Shown: one piece after another, positions 1 through 6,892 of the stretch
How the letters are laid out: each line of letters opens with the position of its first letter
How positions within the stretch are numbered: the stretch's first letter is position 1
DNA from: Verrucomicrobia bacterium UBA2970
Lineage (GTDB): Bacteria > Verrucomicrobiota > Verrucomicrobiia > Limisphaerales > AAA164-E04
Direction: 5' to 3'
NCBI GenBank assembly: GCA_002348345.1
Contig: DEAY01000367.1
Location: 20,721-30,463, forward strand
DNA length: 9,743 nucleotides
Program-made: the position numbers and the translations under genes
The notes under the pieces: model-generated
What the model was told of the DNA's origin: nothing
Databases searched by the model: none
The model's input: only the letters and a program-made list of their open reading frames with translations

Positions 1-23
1 TTCGTCTTAGGATGATTCCATTC

Positions 24-55
24 AAAAAAGGGAGACCGCTTGGTCTCCCTTTTTT
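24..55. terminator. Strong bidirectional intrinsic terminator
   Basis: A perfect inverted repeat with 14-bp arms and a 4-nt loop (GCTT). The arms are AAAAAAGGGAGACC and its exact complement. The GC-rich core (GGGAGACC) is flanked by an A-run on one side and a T-run on the other, so each strand ends in a U-tract after the hairpin and it can stop transcription from either side. It lies 25 bp beyond the stop of the minus-strand pseudopilin gene and probably ends that transcript. It could equally end a plus-strand gene located left of the window. Confidence 0.9.
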
Positions 56-79
56 CATCTCAATGTCTTGTTCGAATCT

Positions 80-934
80 CTAAAGCCGTCCTGCGTTCCG
101 GTCGTATCCGTCTTTCAGCAGGATCCAATCGGAGATTCGCCGCAGGTCTCGATCATTCTGGCGTTGGGGCGAGTAGTAATCCAGCTTCTTGATCTTACAA
201 GTGGTGGGCTCAACGAAGCGAAGGGACTCGGAGTGCCCATCGGCAAACCCAAAGATCCCTGAACAATTGTGGCGCGCTGCAGGGGCATTCTGCCATTTCG
301 CCGGATCCGTTCCAACGGGGATGGCAAAGTAGCCATCATCGATGGTGAAAGGATTCTCATCGACAAAGACCATGTTCTGAGACGGCCCGGGAAAACGGAG
401 GTCTCCAAGCTTTCGATAGTCGGGATACTTTGGCCCCTGCACAAAGGTCACGTTACTATTGTGCCGGCCTTGAATCGAGTAGCTTCGAACCCGTTTTACC
501 GATCTCGCACCAACCAAAGGCCAACGTTTGTCATCGGGACACTGATAGATGGCGACGGAGGAGTTATACTGAAACAACAAGCCGTCGGCGATGATGTTTC
601 GATTGGTCATATTGGGGGTCGGAGCAGCTCCTTGAATTCCCCGAGTTCCATCAATCCACGATTCGGTGGAGCCCAAAAAGTTGGGCACCAACCTGTCTTC
701 ATTGTCATCAGCGTACATGATCCAGCACAGCACCAATTGCTTGGTGTTATTCAAGCACTTGATTCCGCTGGCTTTCGCTTTGGCCTTTCCGAGCGCCGGG
801 AGGAGCATTCCTGCAAGAATCGCAATGATGGCGATTACGACCAAAAGCTCGATCAAGGTGAATCCCCGTCGCCAGAGGCCAGGCGGCACCCCTTTGTCAC
901 GGGACAGCAAATCGTTCGATGGACTTGTTTTCAT
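80..934 (-). CDS. Type II secretion / type IV pilus-like prepilin protein with H-X9-DG motif
   Basis: A 284-aa pseudopilin-like protein. Residues 24-29 give the class III signal G^FTLIE: prepilin peptidase should cleave after Gly24 and methylate Phe25, with Glu29 as the conserved +5 acidic residue. A hydrophobic helix follows (about 25-45), as in secretion pseudopilins. Near the C-terminus His222 and Asp232-Gly233 form the H-X9-DG motif typical of the large DUF1559-like/prepilin families expanded in Verrucomicrobiota and Planctomycetes, whose roles are mostly unknown. I chose the ATG at 934 because it leaves a 24-residue basic leader. The frame stays open to an ATG at 1090, but that adds 52 unlikely residues and would overlap the divergent gene at 1074. 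No clear Shine-Dalgarno is visible. The protein probably sits in the inner membrane or periplasm. The specific substrate or partner cannot be told from sequence. Confidence 0.87.
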   Translation of the reverse strand: MKTSPSNDLLSRDKGVPPGLWRRGFTLIELLVVIAIIAILAGMLLPALGKAKAKASGIKCLNNTKQLVLCWIMYADDNEDRLVPNFLGSTESWIDGTRGIQGAAPTPNMTNRNIIADGLLFQYNSSVAIYQCPDDKRWPLVGARSVKRVRSYSIQGRHNSNVTFVQGPKYPDYRKLGDLRFPGPSQNMVFVDENPFTIDDGYFAIPVGTDPAKWQNAPAARHNCSGIFGFADGHSESLRFVEPTTCKIKKLDYYSPQRQNDRDLRRISDWILLKDGYDRNAGRL

Positions 935-951
935 AGGCGTTTTCAAGAACA

Positions 952-981
952 AATAAAGACGGCAGCGTTCGGATTCGTCAA
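952..981 (-). promoter_or_regulatory. Candidate sigma70-type promoter of the pseudopilin gene
   Basis: Read on the minus strand: TTGACG (976-981), an 18-bp spacer, then TTTATT (952-957). The -35 box matches consensus at 5 of 6 bases and the -10 box at 4 of 6. Transcription would begin near 945, giving a leader of only about 10 nt before the ATG at 934, consistent with the lack of a visible Shine-Dalgarno site. It is a consensus match only. Confidence 0.35.
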
Positions 982-991
982 CCCATGAATT

Positions 992-1004
992 GCAACGTCG
1001 TTGC
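992..1004. promoter_or_regulatory. Small perfect palindrome in divergent promoter region (possible operator)
   Basis: GCAACG-T-CGTTGC, a 13-bp sequence with 6-bp arms around one central base. It lies between the divergent pseudopilin and DUF3616-like genes, just upstream of the candidate minus-strand -35 box. A weak plus-strand promoter-like pair, TTGCCG (1002-1007) to TAGATT (1024-1029), overlaps its edge. Position and symmetry fit a dimeric regulator site, but a palindrome this short can occur by chance. Confidence 0.2.
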
Positions 1005-1073
1005 CGTCCAACCAGCACCCTGATAGATTCGCCGAATGATTCATGAGGCATCATTATCCTCGTTTCGGGCTCT

Positions 1074-2240
1074 ATGACTTGGTTGGCCAAATCGATGGTC
1101 GAAGCCGTTGGTCACCGACGCGATCATTCCGGAGCGCCGCCCCCTTGCGCTGCCCTCCTGGTTTGGCTCCTGTTGACCTCGACGTGGCTTGGGTGCGACG
1201 ACCGTTCAGCGTCCCGACTCGGATCCCCGGTCAACCCAACGGTGGCCGAAACTCCCAGGTCCTCTCAACCAGCGCCTGATTTCACGTCGCCTCAACTCAC
1301 CTATCCGGAAATCACCCAGGTTTACCATACGGGGTGCTGCGACGGTTCGGCCGGCGTCGCCCTGGATGATGAATTCTTCCTTGTGGGCAATGACGAGAAT
1401 AGCGTCCTCCGCGTCTACGCGCGAAACGGTTCGAGGGGCCCGGTGATGGAAGTCAACTTCAGAAAATACCTTGACCTGAAAAAGAAAGACGACGAATCCG
1501 ACATCGAGGGCATGACCCTCATCGGAACCGAGGTCTATGTGATCGCGTCCCATGCTCGTTCCAAAGACGGGGAAAAGCGAAAAGGCCGCCGACAGCTCTT
1601 TGGGCTTACCTACTCCTCGGTTGACGGACAGATCCAACTCCGGCCGTTTGGAAAACCGTTCACCAAACTCCACAAAGCCCTGGAGGAAGCCCAACCCATT
1701 CCGAATCTCGATTTTGAAGAATCGGCCAAATCCCCTGGTGATCTACCCGGTGGCCTCAACATCGAGGGCCTTTCCTCAACTCCCTCAGGCACCCTTCTGA
1801 TTGGGTTTCGCTCACCGATTGTCGACGGGCGCACGATCCTGATTGAACTGAAGAATCCTCGGGAAATCCTCCTGGGTTCAGAACCCCGGTTCGGAGACGC
1901 TCATCAACTCCTCCTCGGAGGCACCGGCATACGGGCTTTTGAACGATTCGAGACGACCTATCTCTTCACCACCGAAGCCCGGAACGGCAAAGGCAGGCCC
2001 TACCTCTTTAGCTGGGACGGCCAATCTCAGAGTCCACGGCGAGTGTTCGCCTCTCTCCCCAAGAACAGCAATCCCGAATCGCTGCTCCTTTTTCCCACGA
2101 CCGGCCTCAGCGAAATCCACCTCCTCAGTGACGATGGCAACGAAACGATCAGGGACCGGACCTGCAACGATCTCAAACCATCCGAAGAACGGCGGTTTCG
2201 CCGCATTATCCTATCGACCCACAGTGACCCCAACGAATAA
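1074..2240 (+). CDS. Exported DUF3616-like protein, possible lipoprotein
   Basis: A 388-aa protein. The N-terminus has basic residues (R15, R16), a hydrophobic stretch (about 26-39) and a cysteine at 41 after Leu-Gly. This resembles a lipoprotein signal, but Trp at -3 makes the lipobox imperfect. The mature part resembles DUF3616 proteins. It opens with a G-x-C-D-G-S-A-G stretch (87-94), then V-G-N-D-E-N (104-109), D-I-E-G-M (143-147) and an S-H-x-R-x-K-D-G block (159-166) followed by a basic G-R-R-Q-L-F. Repeated short beta-rich blocks suggest a propeller-like fold. Function is unknown for the family; a periplasmic or surface role is inferred. The start is uncertain: ATG 1074 is the longest, ATG 1095 would shorten the signal, and neither has a good Shine-Dalgarno. 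The stop is immediately followed by the stop of the convergent phosphatase remnant. Confidence 0.78.
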   Translation: MTWLAKSMVEAVGHRRDHSGAPPPCAALLVWLLLTSTWLGCDDRSASRLGSPVNPTVAETPRSSQPAPDFTSPQLTYPEITQVYHTGCCDGSAGVALDDEFFLVGNDENSVLRVYARNGSRGPVMEVNFRKYLDLKKKDDESDIEGMTLIGTEVYVIASHARSKDGEKRKGRRQLFGLTYSSVDGQIQLRPFGKPFTKLHKALEEAQPIPNLDFEESAKSPGDLPGGLNIEGLSSTPSGTLLIGFRSPIVDGRTILIELKNPREILLGSEPRFGDAHQLLLGGTGIRAFERFETTYLFTTEARNGKGRPYLFSWDGQSQSPRRVFASLPKNSNPESLLLFPTTGLSEIHLLSDDGNETIRDRTCNDLKPSEERRFRRIILSTHSDPNE

Positions 2241-2591
2241 TCACGGAGGCGCGATGAGAAACTCAATGGGACCTGCCGAGCGGGGACTCTCATCCGCCAA
2301 GTCATATCCACCCAACCGCGCAAAGGTCGCTGCAATCTCGCTGGAGTAGACTCGACGGTGATGGGACCATTCGCCTCGCTGGCCCACGTTCGGGCTCACC
2401 AGGGCCAACCAAGTGCTCCGGGCTCCCGGCAATCGATCATTGTGATTCTGCCAGGTATAGGGGGTTCGCCCCCGACCATGATCGGTGGTAATGAAGAGGG
2501 TCGTCTGCCCTGCATACTCCGGCTCTTCCGAGAGCCACTTCCATAACCGGGCCAAATAGGCGTCGCCAAGCGGTTTCGAGAGGTGAATCAT
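2241..2591 (-). pseudogene. C-terminal remnant of an alkaline-phosphatase-superfamily (sulfatase-like) enzyme
   Basis: From its first ATG this frame encodes only 116 aa, matching the last part of alkaline-phosphatase-superfamily hydrolases. It has a G-D-A-Y-L-x-x-L-W helix (9-17), T-T-D-H-G-R-G (35-41) carrying the Asp-His metal ligands, a later His in Q-N-H-N, then an S-P-R-x-A-x-P-I-like ending. The nucleophile and the other metal-site residues, normally in the missing N-terminal two thirds, are absent, so it cannot be an active phosphatase. The frame stays open upstream to about 2681, just below an in-frame TGA (2682-2684), but that part is not recognisably phosphatase. It overlaps the ppk1 3' end by 4 bp (ATGA). 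A translated small protein is not excluded, but a decayed gene is the simpler reading. Confidence 0.72.
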
Positions 2592-4732
2592 GATCCAGAG
2601 AACTCCGAGGGAGGCGATCGTCGGACCTTCATTGATGCCATCGAATTCCCACTCACCGGTTGCCGGGATTGGCGCTCCCGATCAAGCGAGCGTTTCATGA
2701 AACCCTCTTGGCTGTCGCAAAGGGCGTCGGGTTCGGCGATGGCCCGGCGATAGGTCGAATCAGGGTTCAAGATCCGACCCTTTTTGTTGTCCGCCAAACT
2801 CAAGCTCAAGATCTCATGAATGATCCGATCACGAAGCACTCCGTCCTCAATCGGAAACACCGTCTCAATTCGATTAAAGAAGTTGCGCGGCATCCAGTCG
2901 GCGCTCCCAAGATACACCTTTGGCCGACAGGCATTCTCAAAATAGAAGATTCGGGTATGCTCTAGGAAGCGCCCGACGATACTCCGAACCTCGATCCGCT
3001 CGCTCATCCCAGGAACCCCCGGACGAAGGCAACACACGCCACGAACCAATAGGCGGATTTCGACTCCCGCTCGAGAGGCGTCATAAAGCGCCCGAATGAG
3101 TTCGGGATCCACCAAGGCGTTCATCTTTGCGATGATGCGGGCGGGCACGCCGCGCGTCGCGTTCTCCGCCTCCGCGCTCACCAAAGCCAACATTTCTCGA
3201 TGCAGACTAAAGGGAGCCACCAAGAGTTTCTTGGTGGGTTGGAATTGGCAGATTCCGGTCAGGAGATTAAAGAGGCTGGCGACATCCTCACCCAAGTCTT
3301 CCCGGGCCGTCAAAAGACCGATATCGGTGTAAATTCGAGCCGTGGTTCGGTTGTAGTTCCCCGTGGACAAATGGATATATCGGCGAATTCGATCGTCCTC
3401 CCTCCGGACCACCAAACACATCTTGCTGTGGATCTTGTACCCCACCATGCCATACAACACATGAATCCCTTCCTCCTCAAGAAGGCGGGCATTCTTGATA
3501 TTGTTGTCTTCATCGAATCGCGCCTTGAGTTCGACGATGACCGTCACTTGTTTTCCCTGGCGGGCTGCCCGGGTCAATGCCGCGAAGATGCGATCATCCG
3601 AACCCGAACGATAGAGCGTCTGTTTGATGGCCAGCACTCCCGGATCATCAGCGGCCTGTTCAATGAACTCGATGACCGAACTAAACGTTTCGTAGGGATG
3701 ATGCAACAGCACATCGCGCTCCTTAAGGACCTGAAAAAAATCGTCTCGTCCCTGCAGCGCTTCGGCGACCGGGGCCACGAACGGCTGATCCTTTAATTCC
3801 GCGGGATGATCGTCCCCATAAACGGCCATCAAGGGAACCGGATCAATCGGCCCTTCGATTGAGTAGACGTCTGGGTCCCCGAGTTTGAGATAACCCATGA
3901 GTTGTTGTCGCAGGGCCGCCGGACACGATTGGTCAACCTCAAGCCGCACTGCGGCCCCTTTGCGCCGGTTGAAGAGCTCCTTTTCAACTGCCTTGATCAT
4001 GCTCGCCGCGGATTCCTCGTCAATGTAGAGCTCACTGTTTCGTGTCACTCGGAAACACCAGTGCCCCAGAATAACGTTCCCGGGAAACAGGGTGTCGAGA
4101 TGACGGAAGATCACTTCCTCGAGAAACACATACTGTCGCCGACCCTCCCACCTGGGCAGTCGCACGAGCCGTGACAAGATTCGGGGCACCTGAACCACTG
4201 CCAACCGGGTTTCGCTTGCTTCGGCAGGGTCCCCCTCGATGCTCACGAGAACGTTGAGGCTCTTGTTGAGGAGCTGGGGAAAGGGATGCGCGGAATCAAT
4301 TCCCAGTGGGGTGAGGACGGAGGCCACCTGCTCAGAATAATATCGGTCGATCCACGCCCGTTGTTCGGGAACCAGTTCCGAGAGTCGACAGACCTCAATC
4401 TTTTCCCGAACCAGCGCCGGCCTGATCGAGCCCCTCCAAATTCCGTATTGCACCCGCACCAGTTCGTGCATTCGTCGGGAAACTTCAGCCAATGTTTCCG
4501 CCGGCCTCCGCCCATCGGGACCGGGCCGAATCATTCCCCCTTCGACCTGGGCCTTTAGCCCCGCCACTCGCACCTCAAAAAACTCATCCCAATTCGAACT
4601 CACAATGCAAAGAAACTTGAGCCGTTCAAGGAGAGGGTTCGTTTCGTCTTCCGCCTCCTCAAGAACCCTGCGGTTGAAGTCCAACCAACTCAGTTCTCGA
4701 TTGATAAATCGCTCTGTGCTTACGTCGCTCAT
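2588..4732 (-). CDS. ppk1: Polyphosphate kinase 1 (EC 2.7.4.1)
   Basis: Reversibly polymerises the gamma-phosphate of ATP into inorganic polyphosphate; membrane-associated or cytoplasmic in characterised bacteria. The protein is 714 aa, against about 690 for the family. The N-terminal domain starts with F-I-N-R-E-L-S-W-L-D-F-N (9-20) and N-W-D-E-F-F (47-52). The two phospholipase-D-like catalytic domains carry K-I-H-S-K with His435 and F-L-E-H-T-R with His592, the same numbers as the autophosphorylated His435 and partner His592 of the E. coli enzyme. S-T-G-N-Y-N (456-461), A-R-I-Y-T-D (465-470) and G-S-A-D-W-M-P-R-N (609-617) are also intact. The family-like C-terminus ends near D-S-Q-E-G-F-M (673-679). 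Residues 680-714 are an extra basic tail encoded over phosphatase-side DNA. The start at 4732 has a purine-rich AGAGGG about 10 nt upstream. The core enzyme should be active; the tail is odd. Confidence 0.97.
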   Translation of the reverse strand: MSDVSTERFINRELSWLDFNRRVLEEAEDETNPLLERLKFLCIVSSNWDEFFEVRVAGLKAQVEGGMIRPGPDGRRPAETLAEVSRRMHELVRVQYGIWRGSIRPALVREKIEVCRLSELVPEQRAWIDRYYSEQVASVLTPLGIDSAHPFPQLLNKSLNVLVSIEGDPAEASETRLAVVQVPRILSRLVRLPRWEGRRQYVFLEEVIFRHLDTLFPGNVILGHWCFRVTRNSELYIDEESAASMIKAVEKELFNRRKGAAVRLEVDQSCPAALRQQLMGYLKLGDPDVYSIEGPIDPVPLMAVYGDDHPAELKDQPFVAPVAEALQGRDDFFQVLKERDVLLHHPYETFSSVIEFIEQAADDPGVLAIKQTLYRSGSDDRIFAALTRAARQGKQVTVIVELKARFDEDNNIKNARLLEEEGIHVLYGMVGYKIHSKMCLVVRREDDRIRRYIHLSTGNYNRTTARIYTDIGLLTAREDLGEDVASLFNLLTGICQFQPTKKLLVAPFSLHREMLALVSAEAENATRGVPARIIAKMNALVDPELIRALYDASRAGVEIRLLVRGVCCLRPGVPGMSERIEVRSIVGRFLEHTRIFYFENACRPKVYLGSADWMPRNFFNRIETVFPIEDGVLRDRIIHEILSLSLADNKKGRILNPDSTYRRAIAEPDALCDSQEGFMKRSLDRERQSRQPVSGNSMASMKVRRSPPSEFSGS

Positions 4733-4771
4733 GCTTGGTGAACCCTCTCCTCGAAGGCGCTTCGATGACTG

Positions 4772-4800
4772 AATATCGCAGTGTGATCATTCCCTCTCAA
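4772..4800 (-). promoter_or_regulatory. Candidate ppk1 promoter
   Basis: On the minus strand: TTGAGA (4795-4800), a 17-bp spacer, then GATATT (4772-4777). The -35 box matches at 5 of 6 bases and the -10 box at 4 of 6, with ideal spacing. It predicts a start near 4765 and a leader of about 33 nt containing the AGAGGG Shine-Dalgarno of ppk1. No Pho-box-like direct repeat was recognised beside it. Confidence 0.4.
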
Positions 4801-4936
4801 CCCTTATCTCAAACCCTCGCCAGGAGCCTGATGAAGCGGCCGTTCCGAGACCCTATCTTGGCCCAATCATCAGGTCAGAGACCTCGTGTCGTGAACGGTG
4901 ATCGCGCTTTGATGCGTCAGGACTCCGTATTTTCTC

Positions 4937-4954
4937 AACCGGATCACCCCGGTT
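4937..4954. repeat. Short inverted repeat downstream of the 89-aa gene
   Basis: AACCGG, a 6-nt loop (ATCACC), then CCGGTT: a perfect 6-bp stem. It lies 34 bp beyond the stop of the minus-strand 89-aa gene, where a terminator is expected, but no T-tract follows on either strand, so it is at best a weak or factor-dependent terminator. A second small inverted repeat, TCCTTC-AA-GAAGGA, lies at 4961-4974. Nothing else is recognisable in the 4801-4987 spacer. Confidence 0.25.
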
Positions 4955-4987
4955 CAAGATTCCTTCAAGAAGGAGGGGCTTCTCATT

Positions 4988-5257
4988 TCAGAATTCGGCT
5001 TCGGGAAAGATCTCTTTGACTCGACCTTGAACTCGTCGGATTTCGTCGATCGGTATGAGTCGGCGTTGAACCCGTCTCTCGATACCATCCAACAACGCAG
5101 TCCAGTCATCGAGGGAGGGGTGATCGAGCGGCTCCCATCGATCATACCGCTTCTCCCGCTCAAAGAACCGCCACTCCTTGGAGACGTGCTTCGCGTAGAT
5201 TTGACGCTTGCGGCCATCCTCAAACTGACCCTTCCAGCTAATCTCTCCCTTGCCCAC
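4988..5257 (-). CDS. Small conserved-looking protein of unknown function (89 aa)
   Basis: I do not recognise a named family. The protein is compact, charged and soluble, with no signal peptide or membrane segment. It begins M-G-K-G-E-I-S-W-K-G, has a run of aromatic and charged residues in the middle (E-W-R-F-F at 28-32, R-Y-D-R-W at 37-41), a D-D-W-x-x-L-L-D motif (50-57) and an amphipathic helical C-terminal half rich in Arg and Glu ending F-P-E-A-E-F. The composition looks like a real protein, with an N-terminal beta-rich part and a C-terminal helical part. It starts with GTG at 5257. An in-frame TAG 9 bp upstream of that GTG limits any extension. A well-placed promoter directly upstream supports expression. 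A longer plus-strand frame across the same DNA is judged the antisense shadow of this gene. Confidence 0.68.
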   Translation of the reverse strand: MGKGEISWKGQFEDGRKRQIYAKHVSKEWRFFEREKRYDRWEPLDHPSLDDWTALLDGIERRVQRRLIPIDEIRRVQGRVKEIFPEAEF

Positions 5258-5263
5258 AATCCT

Positions 5264-5292
5264 ATTCTAGATCAAGGCATCCAGAAGTTCAA
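5264..5292 (-). promoter_or_regulatory. Candidate promoter giving a leaderless mRNA for the 89-aa gene
   Basis: On the minus strand: TTGAAC (5287-5292), a 17-bp spacer, then TAGAAT (5264-5269). The -10 box matches consensus at 5 of 6 bases and the -35 box at 4 of 6. The GTG start at 5257 begins only 6 bp after the -10 box, just where transcription should begin, so the mRNA may have essentially no 5' leader. The AGGA between them is too close to the GTG to be a normal Shine-Dalgarno site. Confidence 0.45.
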
Positions 5293-5422
5293 TGGATGGG
5301 CCTCCTGTTCCATGCTTTCGCCCTCTGACTCAGCCAAAAGGATCCCCCTCCTCCCGATGAATTTGCAGTTGTCGATCCCTTCACCCACTGGTTTCATGGA
5401 TCCCGTCGAACCCAAATCATCC

Positions 5423-6892
5423 ATGGCTAAACACTACCTGGCTTGCGACCTCGGCGCCGAAAGCGGTCGATTGGTACACGGTGTTCTCGAAGAGAATCAA
5501 CTCAGCCTCGAGGAGATTCACCGATTTCCCAATACCCCGATTCGAAATCAAGGATCGATTCACTGGAACATCGACCAACTCTTTCATGAGCTCCAAAAGG
5601 GATTGGAGATCGCGGCCCGCCTGAAACAGCCATTTCAGTCCATCAGCTGCGACTCATGGGGCGTCGACTATATCCTCTTTGACGCTGACAATGCACCGAT
5701 CCCTCCCACCTTTCACTATCGCGATCCCCGGACGGCAATCGGAACCCAGCGTACATTTAGACGGGTGGATTGGCCGACCATTTTTGCCGAGACTGGAGTC
5801 CAAATGATGCCGCTCAACGCCCTCTACCAGCTTGCTGCAGAAGAGAAAGAGCGACTACAAAACGCCCAAACGTTACTCGGCGTGGGCGATGGCTTTAATT
5901 GTCTCCTTGGCGGCAAAGCCGTCATTGAAATCTCGATGGCGAGCACTTTTCAGCTCTTCAATCCGAAGGCGGGCGCTTGGTCAACCCGACTCCTCGACCT
6001 CATGGATTTTCCAAGAGAATTATTTCCCTCGGTGGTCCCTTCCGGTAGCCGCATTGGGGCGCTCTCCCCCGAACTCCAACGAGCAACTGGACTCCCCGAG
6101 TTGGAAATCGTCGCCACTTGTTCCCACGATACGGGCGCTGCGGTGGCGGCCGTTCCCGCTAAAGGGCCCCAGTGGGCATATCTGAGTTCAGGGACTTGGT
6201 CCCTGATGGGAGTGGAGCGAGCAGAACCCATCTTAACCGATGCGTGCCGGGATCTTAATTTCACCAACGAAATCGGCTATGGAAACTCAATTCGACTGCT
6301 TAAAAACATCAGTGGCCTTTGGCTTCTGCAAGAGTCTCGTAGAGTTTGGGAAGATGAGGGCAGCCCCTACGACTATGCCAAACTGACCGAACTGGCAAGG
6401 AACGCCCAGCCCTTCGCAAGCTTAGTGAATCCCACCGAGGCCCGATTCGTCGCCCCTGAGAATATGCCCGCAGCCATCGCTGCATTCTGCCAAGAGTCGG
6501 AACAACCCAAACCCCAGGGAGCAGGTGCCGTCACCCGATGTATTCTCGAGAGCCTGGCGCTTCTCTATCGGAAGACCCTGGAGGAGTTGGAAGCCCTTAC
6601 GGGCGAGTCCATAGAGGTCCTCCACATCGTCGGTGGCGGATCAAAAAACGATCTCCTGAACCAGTTCACCGCCAACGCGATTCAACGCCCGGTGATCACG
6701 GGACCCGTCGAGGCTACGGCGGCGGGCAACATCCTCATCCAGGCCCTCGCACTCGGCCATCTTCAGGACCTCGGGGAGGCCAGAGAAATCGTGAGAGGCT
6801 CGAGTCACCTGAAGACCTACTCCCCAATGGATCGCGAGGCGTGGGAAGCCGCTCGTCGGCGATTTGCCAAGCTGCTTCCCACCCAGAGCTAG
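5423..6892 (+). CDS. rhaB: Rhamnulokinase (EC 2.7.1.5)
   Basis: Phosphorylates L-rhamnulose with ATP to L-rhamnulose 1-phosphate in cytoplasmic L-rhamnose catabolism. FGGY-family kinase of 489 aa, the same length as E. coli RhaB. The N-terminal domain has D-L-G-A-E-S-G-R (9-16) for phosphate binding, W-G-V-D-Y (79-83) and F-H-Y-R-D-P-R (97-103). The C-terminal domain has C-S-H-D-T-G (233-238), with Asp236 as the likely catalytic base, S-S-G-T-W-S-L (255-261), N-I-S-G-L-W-L-L-Q-E and the late H-I-V-G-G-G-S-K-N nucleotide-binding segment. I chose ATG 5423 because homology begins there; the frame is open back to 5027, but that part is antisense to the 89-aa gene. A near ATG at 5396 is possible. 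No convincing Shine-Dalgarno or promoter was found. No rhamnose isomerase, aldolase, transporter or regulator gene lies in the window. Confidence 0.93.
   Translation: MAKHYLACDLGAESGRLVHGVLEENQLSLEEIHRFPNTPIRNQGSIHWNIDQLFHELQKGLEIAARLKQPFQSISCDSWGVDYILFDADNAPIPPTFHYRDPRTAIGTQRTFRRVDWPTIFAETGVQMMPLNALYQLAAEEKERLQNAQTLLGVGDGFNCLLGGKAVIEISMASTFQLFNPKAGAWSTRLLDLMDFPRELFPSVVPSGSRIGALSPELQRATGLPELEIVATCSHDTGAAVAAVPAKGPQWAYLSSGTWSLMGVERAEPILTDACRDLNFTNEIGYGNSIRLLKNISGLWLLQESRRVWEDEGSPYDYAKLTELARNAQPFASLVNPTEARFVAPENMPAAIAAFCQESEQPKPQGAGAVTRCILESLALLYRKTLEELEALTGESIEVLHIVGGGSKNDLLNQFTANAIQRPVITGPVEATAAGNILIQALALGHLQDLGEAREIVRGSSHLKTYSPMDREAWEAARRRFAKLLPTQS

Noticed and set aside
269..988. Plus-strand 239-aa open frame opposite the pseudopilin gene
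   Set aside because: Antisense to a well-supported pseudopilin with clear motifs; the composition is not protein-like.
935..1090. Longer start for the pseudopilin gene at 1090
   Set aside because: It would add 52 unrelated residues before the prepilin signal and overlap the divergent gene. The ATG at 934 gives a normal basic leader.
3200..3796. Plus-strand 198-aa open frame inside ppk1
   Set aside because: It is exactly antisense to conserved catalytic regions of PPK1 and has no family signature.
4735..5019. Plus-strand 94-aa open frame in the ppk1 upstream spacer
   Set aside because: It covers the ppk1 promoter and Shine-Dalgarno region, overlaps the 89-aa gene antisense, lacks a ribosome binding site and has no recognisable motif.
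5027..5422. N-terminal extension of the rhaB frame (132 extra residues)
   Set aside because: Rhamnulokinase homology and the family length of 489 aa begin at 5423. The extension is largely antisense to the 89-aa gene and looks like its complement, not a domain.
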